Below are positions 8,280 to 15,945 of a stretch of 28,346 nt of DNA, piece by piece. The translations under genes and the position numbers were made by a program. The stretch comes from CAYLRY01 sp964386535. GTDB taxonomy: Bacteria; Chloroflexota; Dehalococcoidia; Dehalococcoidales; UBA3254. Position 1 is the first letter of the stretch; every line of letters begins with the position of its first letter. The stretch spans positions 1 to 28,346 of the forward strand of contig CAYLRY010000040.1 in assembly GCA_964386535.1 (NCBI GenBank). Reading direction: 5' to 3'. A model generated the notes under the pieces. It searched no databases. It was not told the origin of the DNA and saw only the letters and a list, made by a program, of their open reading frames with translations.

Positions 8280-9251
8280 ATGGCGACTGTTCTGGTGACA
8301 GGTGGGGCGGGATTTATCGGCTCTCATATTGTGGATCTTCTGGTATCCAGCGGTTTTAAGGTGGTGGTGGTGGATAACCTGTCCACAGGCAAGCAAGAGA
8401 ATGTGCATCCCAGGGCCGCTTTCCGCTGTGTGGATATCTGCAGCCGGGAGCTGGCGAAGGTTTTTGAGGAGTTCAAGATAGACTGGGTCTGTCATCAGGC
8501 TGCACAAATAGACGTGCGAAAATCAGTGACGGACCCCCAATTTGATGCCAGTGTAAATATCGGCGGGCTGCTTAATGTGCTGGAAAACAGCCTGCGCAAG
8601 GGGGTGAAGGGAGTGGTGTTTGCTTCTTCAGGCGGAGCAATATATGGGGAACCGGTGAGCCTGCCGGCTGGTGAAACTGCGGACAAGGGACCGCTTTCGC
8701 CTTACGGAGTGAGTAAGCTGACCAGCGAAAACTATCTTTATTATTATCACCGGACCTGCGGCCTGGAATATATTGCACTGCGTTACGCCAACGTATACGG
8801 TCCGCGCCAGGACACTAACGGCGAAGCCGGAGTAATCGCCATTTTCACGGGGAAAATGCTGGATGGAGGAACTCCCTCTATTTTTGGCGACGGAGAACAA
8901 ACCAGGGATTTTGTTTTTGTGGAAGACGTGGCCAGGGCAAATCTGCTGGCCCTGAGAAAGCTGGAATTTGTCCAGGGAGGACCTCAGGCCTCATCTATCG
9001 ACGATAGGGCTTTCAATATCGCTACAGGTAAGGCTACCTCAGTGAATGAGCTTTTTGCCGGCTTAAAGTCCATTACCGGCTACCGGGGCCAGGCCAGATA
9101 CGAAGCCGAAAGAAAAGGGGAAGTGCGGCAGATATACCTGGATAATCATAAGGCTGAAACTCATTTATCCTGGAAACCATTGGTTAACATTACCGATGGT
9201 TTAAAGATAACAGCGGACTACTGGGTTAGAGAAAAACAAAAAAGACCATGA
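8280..9251 (+). CDS. NAD-dependent epimerase/dehydratase (UDP-glucose 4-epimerase-like)
   Basis: A 323-aa extended SDR nucleotide-sugar enzyme with VLVTGGAGFIGSH at the N-terminus (NAD-binding GxxGxxG), VCHQAAQIDVRKSV, the FASSGGAIYG active-site strand, and SPYGVSKL giving the catalytic Tyr and Lys. GDGEQTRDFVFVEDVA is typical of UDP-hexose 4-epimerases (GalE-like). It probably supplies UDP-Gal or UDP-GalNAc for the local glycan. I choose the ATG at 8280 rather than the in-frame ATG at 8265, because the GGGGGAGG Shine-Dalgarno (8267-8274) sits at correct distance from 8280 and the protein then starts MATVLVTGG. Its stop overlaps the next start (ATGA at 9248). Confidence 0.88.
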   Translation: MATVLVTGGAGFIGSHIVDLLVSSGFKVVVVDNLSTGKQENVHPRAAFRCVDICSRELAKVFEEFKIDWVCHQAAQIDVRKSVTDPQFDASVNIGGLLNVLENSLRKGVKGVVFASSGGAIYGEPVSLPAGETADKGPLSPYGVSKLTSENYLYYYHRTCGLEYIALRYANVYGPRQDTNGEAGVIAIFTGKMLDGGTPSIFGDGEQTRDFVFVEDVARANLLALRKLEFVQGGPQASSIDDRAFNIATGKATSVNELFAGLKSITGYRGQARYEAERKGEVRQIYLDNHKAETHLSWKPLVNITDGLKITADYWVREKQKRP

Positions 9252-10213
9252 TAATACTGGCATTTTGGGCTGCTGCCTTTATCTCCGCCTATACGGCCAT
9301 TCCGTTAATGATCCCAAGGCTGAAGAGGAACGGTATATGCGGGAAAGACCGTAATAAAACGGATAATCTTGAGGTGGCTGAAATGGGGGGCCTGGGCATA
9401 GTACTGGGATTCGGCGCCGGGATCATCCTGATAATTTTTGTATTGAGTTTCACCCATCTGCTGCCTTCAGTTGACATCCTGCCGGTTCTGGGGATCTTTT
9501 CTACGGTTTTAATCACTTCCATGATCGGCATTCTGGACGATTTGATTGATATCAAGCAGTGGGTAAAGGCGCTGGCTCCGGTATTCTCAGCCTTACCGCT
9601 GATGGCCCTGGAAGTGGGGGATTCCGTGATGCGGGTGCCTCTGGTGGGAAATGTGGATTTCGGCATCCTGTATTCTCTGGTGCTGGTGCCCGTCGGGGTA
9701 ACTGCGGCAGCCAACGCCACCAACATGCTGGCTGGATTCAACGGTGTGGAAGCAGGAATGGGCATGACCGGAGCGGCGGCTCTGGCTTTAGTGGCCTGGC
9801 GGCATGATGAGACCTCTGCACTTTTGATTTTGCTTTCTTTGATAGGAGCCCTGATGGCCTTTTTACGCTACAACTGGTATCCTGCCAGGATTTTTATTGG
9901 GGATGTGGGAACACTGACCATAGGAACAGTCATTGCGGCTTCTGCGATAACCGGCAATTTTGAGACCGCAGGGGTCATAGTGATGCTGCCTTATATTCTG
10001 GAATTCGTCATTAAGGCCTGGAACAGGTTTCCGAGCAAGGGATGGTGGGGCATTAACCGCGGCGGAAAGCTGTACTGCCCGGAAACAGGTTTTGTAGGAT
10101 TGGGACAACTGGTCATGAAGCTCACCGGCGGCATTAAAGAGCGCAATTTGACCCTCATATTAATTGGCCTGGAAGCAATTTGCGGGGCTGCGGCGGTAAT
10201 AATCTTCTGGTAG
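9248..10213 (+). CDS. Polyprenyl-phosphate GlcNAc-1-phosphate transferase (ALG7/AglH/WecA-like)
   Basis: A 321-aa integral membrane protein with about ten hydrophobic segments, in the MraY/WecA/GPT family. It transfers a sugar-1-phosphate from a UDP-sugar to a polyprenyl phosphate, the first step of lipid-linked glycan assembly. Visible signatures: the acidic GILDDLID near residue 95, NATNMLAGFNGVEAG near 157, and RYNWYPARIFIGDVGT near 210 with the catalytic Asp region. NATNMLAGFNG and the RYN-PA-FIGD wording are closer to archaeal and eukaryal GPT (ALG7) than to bacterial MraY. It is translationally coupled to the epimerase and converges on the STT3 gene with only three bases between stops, so it probably starts the glycan that STT3 transfers. 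Confidence 0.85.
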   Translation: MIILAFWAAAFISAYTAIPLMIPRLKRNGICGKDRNKTDNLEVAEMGGLGIVLGFGAGIILIIFVLSFTHLLPSVDILPVLGIFSTVLITSMIGILDDLIDIKQWVKALAPVFSALPLMALEVGDSVMRVPLVGNVDFGILYSLVLVPVGVTAAANATNMLAGFNGVEAGMGMTGAAALALVAWRHDETSALLILLSLIGALMAFLRYNWYPARIFIGDVGTLTIGTVIAASAITGNFETAGVIVMLPYILEFVIKAWNRFPSKGWWGINRGGKLYCPETGFVGLGQLVMKLTGGIKERNLTLILIGLEAICGAAAVIIFW

Positions 10214-10216
10214 GCA

Positions 10217-12523
10217 TTACGGGGTGTATTCAAAGATTTTAACCGAAGAAGAGCCTGAACCTGTAGGATAAATTAATTTATAGTGCTGGAGGGCTTCCAG
10301 GGGCACAGGACATGTTAAAGGTGAAGTGCTTGCTATTCGGTAGTTACCGGATTTTTGCTGTCCGATAAAGGTTTTAGCTTCCTCATATGTAGAAAAAGTA
10401 TTGGTGTTAGTAATTTCTTTATAGTGGGATCCGTCACGACCGGTTTTTTCCTGATAAGAAATAACCAGAATGTCTTCAGGAGTTACTGATTTTCCATTAA
10501 AGCGGAAAAGATGTACTGCCAGGCTCTGAAAATATTCAGGATAATATAACATAACGTTTCTAAAAGTGCCTGAATTGTTGATATAGTAGGACTCGCCGAA
10601 CTGTGATATTTCCATGCCGGCATAAGTAGTAACACCCTTAAATTTGGTATTAATGGTAGATTCGTCAATAACAAGATATCTGGCCCTTAACTGATCGATG
10701 ATGGCATTGGCGTCAGCTTCATTTTGAGCGGTAAAAAGCTGCGCAACTTCCCGGCGAGGACCACCGCCCGGATCACAAACAGGCAAACGGCGGCCGATGC
10801 GGATTATCCAGTAGCCGAAGTCCCACCAGGAAGCAATTCCGTAGGCTGAGGCCGGATAGGTGACAGGCTCAGAATAGTATTGATAATAGGCATCAGGGTT
10901 ATCAAGGGGGTCAGGAGTGTTTTCTTTAAGCCAGTTAAGCGCCCTGTACCAGTCGTCACTGGGTGCATTGGAAGGGACCTGAGTAACGGCTTCAATGGCT
11001 GGACTGAATGAGGGGAAATAAAAAAGGAAGAATAAAGCAACGGAAGTAACGCAGACCACCGCGATCCGGTTGCGCATAAAAAAATTGTTTCTAACATGCA
11101 TTTGCGCTGACGCAGTTTTTTTCTTTTTCTTAAGCGGGGCACCAGCAGACAATTTTTCAGTTCTGTGAACGGCGGTTTTCTGGATTATAAAGCTTAATAT
11201 TTGCCATGCCAGATACCCCATCATTACCGCCATATTGAGTGCGAAAAGAAGTGCAATACGGCGAGTTAAAAGCATGGCGACCAGCAGGATCAGGCTCCAA
11301 ACCAGTAATAAAATTTTATCCGGCTCCTGGCGTTTAATTATATAGAAAATAAGGATTCCAAAAGCAAAAAATATCAGGATATTACCGGTGGTAAAATTGC
11401 CCCAGATGGGAATGAGTGAGAAATTACCGCCGGGGAAAAGAATAGGCTGCATCTGGCTGACAGTTAATTCAGCTTCAGAAGGGAAAAACACCCTGAACTG
11501 GTTCAGCATAGCCTCAAACATTGAAGGGCTAATAGCATATAAAATTCCCAGACCTATAAGTGCTAGCAACAATATGCTTGAAGGAAAAAAGTACGGGGAA
11601 GCCTTTTTTGCGTTCAATATAGAAGCCAGGCAGGTGAATACCACCAGGAACAGAAGGCTAAGGGCAAGGGCAGCGATGATCATGGGAAGCCTTGAACCTA
11701 TAAGGAAGACTATCAGTGCAATAAGCAAAGAGACAATACAAACAAAGCCCAGGGGTTCTGAGGACTTTCTTTGAAATTGATTAATAACGGATTGGACAAC
11801 GAAATAAACCAGGATGGTCAGGATGCAAAGGAAAGAGCCTCTCCAGGTTAAAACAAAGACGCCTATTAAGATTCCCAGCACTATGCTGTAGATGAGAGGC
11901 CTGGAATGCAGGGAAATGGTATGCGGGCGCAGGCTGCAAAAAGCAACCTGTTTTTCGCTGGCTGATTTAATTGCCAGTATGAAAAACAGCATGGTAAGGG
12001 CTGTCAGCATTACTTCAAAGGCATCCCTGTCTGTGTTCCCCAGGATAGTACGTCCGATAAATTCCCCCGGTAAAATGGCAATCATGGCCGCAGAAAGAAG
12101 ACCAACCCAGCGGTTAACCAGGGCTTTGCCGATAAAATACACAGGTACTATGGTTAGAGCGCCCAGGACAGCGGGCAGGTAGGCCCCTACAAGATCCACT
12201 GTATGCTGGCTGGGATGTCCTAAACCGATTAACCAGATAAGGCTGCTTGAGAAATAAACAAAAAAATTATGGCCGTCTAAGGCAACGCCGCTGGGGTAGT
12301 ATTGGAAAGGATCATACAAGAAAAAATGAGGGAAATTCACCACCAGGTTATCAATATGGCGCATAAAATAATAGGCATCGGTGATGGTGAATTTGATCCA
12401 ATTTCCCACAAAGATCTGGCTGTAAGGTAAAACTACACGGAGATATAATGAAACACCGAAAAAGATGATCAAAAGGATCACTACAGGCCAGGGTGAATAC
12501 TTCCATATTTTTTCTAGCTTCAT
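10217..12523 (-). CDS. STT3/AglB/PglB-type oligosaccharyltransferase
   Basis: A 768-aa protein with many membrane helices in the first ~480 residues and a soluble C-terminal domain outside the membrane. STT3 enzymes move a lipid-linked oligosaccharide to Asn in N-x-S/T. Expected motifs are present: the first catalytic Asp at D49 in TITDAYYFMRH; GNTDRDAFE at 162-170 (second acidic motif, D165/D167/E170); and WWDFGYW at 566-572, matching the WWDYG sequon-binding motif. The EL5 motif (TIXE/SVSE) aligns with TVSQ at 354-357, where the usual Glu is Gln. A Lys-rich loop (LKKKKK) precedes the last helix before the soluble domain. Length is between bacterial PglB (~710) and archaeal AglB. The start ATG has little Shine-Dalgarno. 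Confidence 0.9.
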   Translation of the reverse strand: MKLEKIWKYSPWPVVILLIIFFGVSLYLRVVLPYSQIFVGNWIKFTITDAYYFMRHIDNLVVNFPHFFLYDPFQYYPSGVALDGHNFFVYFSSSLIWLIGLGHPSQHTVDLVGAYLPAVLGALTIVPVYFIGKALVNRWVGLLSAAMIAILPGEFIGRTILGNTDRDAFEVMLTALTMLFFILAIKSASEKQVAFCSLRPHTISLHSRPLIYSIVLGILIGVFVLTWRGSFLCILTILVYFVVQSVINQFQRKSSEPLGFVCIVSLLIALIVFLIGSRLPMIIAALALSLLFLVVFTCLASILNAKKASPYFFPSSILLLALIGLGILYAISPSMFEAMLNQFRVFFPSEAELTVSQMQPILFPGGNFSLIPIWGNFTTGNILIFFAFGILIFYIIKRQEPDKILLLVWSLILLVAMLLTRRIALLFALNMAVMMGYLAWQILSFIIQKTAVHRTEKLSAGAPLKKKKKTASAQMHVRNNFFMRNRIAVVCVTSVALFFLFYFPSFSPAIEAVTQVPSNAPSDDWYRALNWLKENTPDPLDNPDAYYQYYSEPVTYPASAYGIASWWDFGYWIIRIGRRLPVCDPGGGPRREVAQLFTAQNEADANAIIDQLRARYLVIDESTINTKFKGVTTYAGMEISQFGESYYINNSGTFRNVMLYYPEYFQSLAVHLFRFNGKSVTPEDILVISYQEKTGRDGSHYKEITNTNTFSTYEEAKTFIGQQKSGNYRIASTSPLTCPVPLEALQHYKLIYPTGSGSSSVKIFEYTP

Positions 12524-12531
12524 TTTCCGTT

Positions 12532-12561
12532 ATGGTACATCATTATATATAAAATAGTCAA
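12532..12561 (-). promoter_or_regulatory. Possible sigma70 promoter for the oligosaccharyltransferase gene
   Basis: On the minus strand, TTGACT (12556-12561), an 18-base spacer and TACCAT (12532-12537). The predicted start of transcription would be within a few bases of the ATG at 12523, giving an almost leaderless mRNA. The -10 is only a partial match, so this is tentative. Confidence 0.3.
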
Positions 12562-12718
12562 GGAAAAGAGTTATTGATAAAAGGCCAGGAATTAGATATA
12601 TTTATCTTATTTTTGTATGATGAAAAGATAATCACGCCATCTAATCAGATGATAATAAGTAACAAATCCCATAATGAGGATAAGTCTTTCGGTAATAAAA
12701 ATTCTACGCACGCGATAT

Positions 12719-13555
12719 TCAGGGTACAGACAAATAGCTGAACTGTGCCTGGCCTTCAGTAGAAGAAGCTGACACAAGCACCGGTATACCGGTCAGAGAA
12801 GGGTCATATTCAGAAATATCAATCCACGGCGGAATGTCATCAAACCAGTACCTGCCAGTCTCTTCATCATAAAGGGTATATTCATCAATACCAAGGGAAT
12901 CGTAATAACTGACCAGAGAAGCCGGAAGACTATCTCGAGTGGGCAGATTGGATACCCATAACTGGTTATTATCCACTCCAAAATAGACAGGATATGTATA
13001 AAAGCTGTAAGAGACCCTGATTTTTCCGGGTCCGGGGTCTTCTGTTTCAGGAATAACAAAATGGAATTTCATTCCTGCCGGCGGCGCCGGCAGATCGGCA
13101 TCAGTAATAGTAATTGACTTCACTGCCGGAGTGGGGGGAATAATGGGGTTAGGGATGATTAATCCCAGTATTATCCGTTCAATGATTACCACATCACCCA
13201 TATTGACGTCCCCATTTCCATCAGCATCAGCTCCATCGGTTGAAAGCTGTAAGCCCAAAATAATTCGTTCTACCAGAACCGTATCTCCCATATCTATGAT
13301 GCCATCCTCATTGGCGTCACCATAATAAAGAATATCTGAATCCTGTAGTACTAAAGTGTCATGATTTTGCTCAAAGAGAACTGCGTAGATATGCGGCTCA
13401 TGATAAGGTGACAGAGCAGTACTTTTTTCAAAATTGATATTATATACTTGAAAAAGGTTAAAATCAGAAGAATCCATGCTGCTTTTACATGAAGAGATTA
13501 ACCAGCCTGGAGAAAGCAGGATAAACACCAATACCGTCAATCTTAAGTATCTCAT
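12719..13555 (-). CDS. Dockerin-containing lipoprotein
   Basis: A 278-aa exported protein. A hydrophobic signal with the lipobox-like WLISSC places the lipidated Cys at residue 23. A dockerin-like module spans about residues 80-131, with two EF-hand-like calcium loops: DANEDGIIDMGD and DADGNGDVNMGD, each followed by an ERIILGL helix. A Pro-rich linker (about 134-144) leads to a ~130-residue C-terminal domain (TYPVYFGVDNNQLWVSNLP) that is clearly homologous to the C-terminus of the divergently transcribed 561-aa lipoprotein. Dockerins bind cohesins; no cohesin is visible here, and an internal rather than terminal dockerin is unusual. The start has GGAAATGG upstream. Probably a surface protein; no enzyme activity can be assigned. 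Confidence 0.8.
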   Translation of the reverse strand: MRYLRLTVLVFILLSPGWLISSCKSSMDSSDFNLFQVYNINFEKSTALSPYHEPHIYAVLFEQNHDTLVLQDSDILYYGDANEDGIIDMGDTVLVERIILGLQLSTDGADADGNGDVNMGDVVIIERIILGLIIPNPIIPPTPAVKSITITDADLPAPPAGMKFHFVIPETEDPGPGKIRVSYSFYTYPVYFGVDNNQLWVSNLPTRDSLPASLVSYYDSLGIDEYTLYDEETGRYWFDDIPPWIDISEYDPSLTGIPVLVSASSTEGQAQFSYLSVP

Positions 13556-13985
13556 TTAGCCATTTCCAGCATATTACGGGGATAGATTATTCGAGCAGGT
13601 CCCACCTTCAAAAAAAGAAGAAAACAAACCGGATTTTTAGACGGCAGCTTTGGTTTTCTTTTGATTTCCGGCTAACACTTTTTGATTGGGGTGTTGATTA
13701 ATGTTTAGATTTGGAGTATAAAAGGATTAGTAATCATTCATTCCCAGTCTAAAAGTAGAGAGCACTTCAAAATAGGCCAGTTCAAAATGATAATCTTATT
13801 GTTCTAAGCGAAAAGATTATATATATTAATTAAGGCTTTTGTCAAATCAATCTGAAAATGGGTGTATTTTAAAAAGAGGCTAAAATCTGGTACATTAAAA
13901 AGCCAATAATTCGGGAACAATATGGAAAACGATTTTAATCTCAGCTATTATAATCCGCAAGGATGGGGGGAGAACCGTACATAGT
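13556..13985. other. Divergent intergenic region (430 bp) between two lipoprotein genes
   Basis: AT-rich, no convincing ORF. It must hold the promoters for both divergent genes. The best rightward candidate is at 13694-13722; a TATAAT also occurs at 13949-13954 without a partner -35. I found no convincing leftward promoter. Confidence 0.7.
13694..13722 (+). promoter_or_regulatory. Candidate sigma70 promoter for the 561-aa lipoprotein
   Basis: TTGATT (13694-13699), exactly 17 bases, TATAAA (13717-13722). It would leave a long untranslated leader of about 255 bases before the ATG at 13986. Confidence 0.4.
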
Positions 13986-15671
13986 ATGGCAAGAAAGGCC
14001 GAAACATCGTTTATATTGGGTATTATTTTAGTACTAAGTCTTATACTAACTCTTGTACTGGCTGGCGGCTGCAAAAACCAGGAGTCGAAAACCACAGTTG
14101 CTACTATTGCTTCGCCTGTACTAAATACAACAGTGGTTCAGATCGAATCGGTCAGTCCGGCTGATAGCAGTTCAGGAATTGCCGTTGACACTGAGATACA
14201 GGCCGTTTTTTCTCAGGAAATGAATTCCTCAACCATCAATTCAACCACCTTTACACTGCAAAAAGGAATAAAGATGGTGGAAGGGCAAGTAACCTGTATT
14301 GATAAAAAGGCGGTATTTAAACCATTAAGCGCGCTGGAATACGGCTCTACTTATACAGCTACAATTACGACTGAGGTGAAGGGCATTTCAGGGTCTTCAA
14401 TAGAGCAGAATAAAACCTGGAGTTTTACCACAGTAATCAATCCCAAGCTCACAACCAGGCCAGGAAATCCTCCTCCTTCGATTATTTCAGTAAATCCAGC
14501 GGATAAAAGCACCGGCATCTCTATTAATACCGCTATTGAAGCTGTCTTTTCCGTAGAGATGGATGCTGCTTTAATATCTGCAGATACATTTATTTTGCAG
14601 CGGGGGACAACCAGGGTGGCAGGAACAGTAATTTACAGCGAGAAGAAGGCCATTTTCAGGCCATTGAATGACCTGGAATACCATTCAATCTATACCGCCA
14701 TGATTGCATCAAAGGTCAAGGGCATTGACGGCCAGGCTATGGAGAAAGATATGGTCTGGAGTTTTACCACTTTGGCGGAGCCTAAGACCGTGACTGAACC
14801 TGAAGAGGATCCGCCGGTTATTATTTCGGTTAAGCCTGTTAATCTAGCTATAGGTATACCGGTTACTATCACCATTGAAGCGGTTTTTTCCAAAGAAATG
14901 GACTCTTCCTCTATAAACAGCACTTCCTTTATCATACGCCAGGGGACAACGCCGGTAAGCGGGATAGTGACCTGTTCAGGAACAAAGGCGCTGCTCAAAC
15001 CGGCAGCCAGCCTTTCCTACAGCACTGTTTACAGGGTCTTAATCACCAGGGAAGCCAGAGACCTGGCTGGCAAAAACCTGACGCAGGATTATGAATGGAG
15101 TTTTACCACAGAAGCCGCACCGGTGTCCGGTGGATCCGGAGGGGTAGTAAGTGTCTCACCTACGCCATCACCAAGCCCAACTCCAACTCCAACTCCGACA
15201 CCCACGCCTAGCCCTACTCCGACGCCTACTCCTACTCCAACTCCAGTTGAAAAAACAGTTTTCTTATCTGACGCTGATCTGCCTAAGCCTCCAGCAGGAT
15301 TTACCTTCCATTTTGTCGCTCCTGATGCGGGTGACCCAGGAACGGGAAAAATAATGGTAGGTTATAAAATAGCGGGAAGTAATTTTCCATTTACCTATCC
15401 TGTATATTTTGGCGTGGAGAATAATCAGCTCTGGGTCTCTAATTTGCCCATGTTAGATAGTATCCCGGCTTCTCTGGTTGGTTTTTATAATTCACTAGGC
15501 ATCGACGAAAATACGGTATATGACCAGGCGACAGGAAAATACCGGTTTACCGGCATTCCTGCCTGGGTTAATATCAGCAAATATGATCCCAATTTGACTG
15601 AAGTACCGGTCCTGATTTCGGCCTCATCCGGTGAAGGCCAGGCGCAAATCACTTATCTGGCTATTCCTTAG
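13986..15671 (+). CDS. Surface lipoprotein with three SbsA/Big_5 Ig-like domains
   Basis: A 561-aa exported protein. The signal peptide ends in a lipobox (LVLAGGC, Cys29). Three copies of an SbsA Ig-like (Big_5) domain follow at about 51-150, 163-262 and 276-378; each starts with a SVSPAD-like segment, contains VFSxEM, and ends WSFTT. A Pro-Thr/Ser linker at about 392-420 leads to a ~137-residue C-terminal domain (TYPVYFGVENNQLWVSNLP) shared with the neighbouring dockerin lipoprotein. Eight N-x-S/T sequons are present (NTT, NSS, NST, NKT, NST, NLT, NIS, NLT), and the linker is a plausible O-glycosylation site. The likely role is a structural or adhesive cell-surface protein. The ATG is preceded by a GGGGGGAG at slightly long spacing. 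Confidence 0.85.
   Translation: MARKAETSFILGIILVLSLILTLVLAGGCKNQESKTTVATIASPVLNTTVVQIESVSPADSSSGIAVDTEIQAVFSQEMNSSTINSTTFTLQKGIKMVEGQVTCIDKKAVFKPLSALEYGSTYTATITTEVKGISGSSIEQNKTWSFTTVINPKLTTRPGNPPPSIISVNPADKSTGISINTAIEAVFSVEMDAALISADTFILQRGTTRVAGTVIYSEKKAIFRPLNDLEYHSIYTAMIASKVKGIDGQAMEKDMVWSFTTLAEPKTVTEPEEDPPVIISVKPVNLAIGIPVTITIEAVFSKEMDSSSINSTSFIIRQGTTPVSGIVTCSGTKALLKPAASLSYSTVYRVLITREARDLAGKNLTQDYEWSFTTEAAPVSGGSGGVVSVSPTPSPSPTPTPTPTPTPSPTPTPTPTPTPVEKTVFLSDADLPKPPAGFTFHFVAPDAGDPGTGKIMVGYKIAGSNFPFTYPVYFGVENNQLWVSNLPMLDSIPASLVGFYNSLGIDENTVYDQATGKYRFTGIPAWVNISKYDPNLTEVPVLISASSGEGQAQITYLAIP
15160..15247 (+). repeat. Pro-Thr/Ser linker-coding low-complexity repeat
   Basis: Imperfect repeats of CCAACT/CCTACT-type hexamers encode alternating Pro-Thr with some Pro-Ser. 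The tract joins the third Ig-like domain to the C-terminal domain and would behave as an extended, glycosylatable spacer. Confidence 0.9.
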
Positions 15672-15847
15672 TATTCAAGGGTTTATTTTTTCTTCAACAT
15701 TTCGGGCGGGCAGAATAGGTAGAACTCGACTATTTTGAAGTGACTGTAGTTGATGTGGATTAAATTATATTTATTTAAGTAATAATTGAAATAATAATTA
15801 ATTTATAATTACAAGCATTGAATTGTTAATTTAGTAAAAAAAGACTA

Positions 15848-15876
15848 TTGACATTAAGTAAAATAGGTGATATAAA
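15848..15876 (+). promoter_or_regulatory. Strong sigma70 promoter with extended -10
   Basis: TTGACA (15848-15853), 17 bases, TATAAA (15871-15876), with TGA immediately before the -10 making it an extended -10. It drives the propeller protein gene, with a predicted leader of about 60 bases. Confidence 0.8.
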
Positions 15877-15885
15877 TTTACTTAA
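15854..15885. promoter_or_regulatory. Operator-like inverted repeat overlapping the promoter
   Basis: Perfect 9-bp arms TTAAGTAAA (15854-15862) and TTTACTTAA (15877-15885) separated by 14 bases. The arms flank the -10 and reach the predicted transcription start, so a bound dimeric regulator would occlude RNA polymerase. Confidence 0.6.
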
Positions 15886-15945
15886 TTGTAATGTAGGAAA
15901 TATGAAACACCTATAGAGGAATTTTTATCTCTAAGGAGGGTTATC

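Noticed and set aside
9289..9765. 158-codon antisense ORF within the phosphotransferase gene
   Set aside because: A shadow of a GC-richer membrane-protein gene whose own frame has all family motifs.
15160..15354. Leu/Gln-rich alternative-frame ORF across the Pro-Thr linker
   Set aside because: Produced by reading the Pro-Thr repeat in another frame; the real frame contains recognisable domains on both sides.
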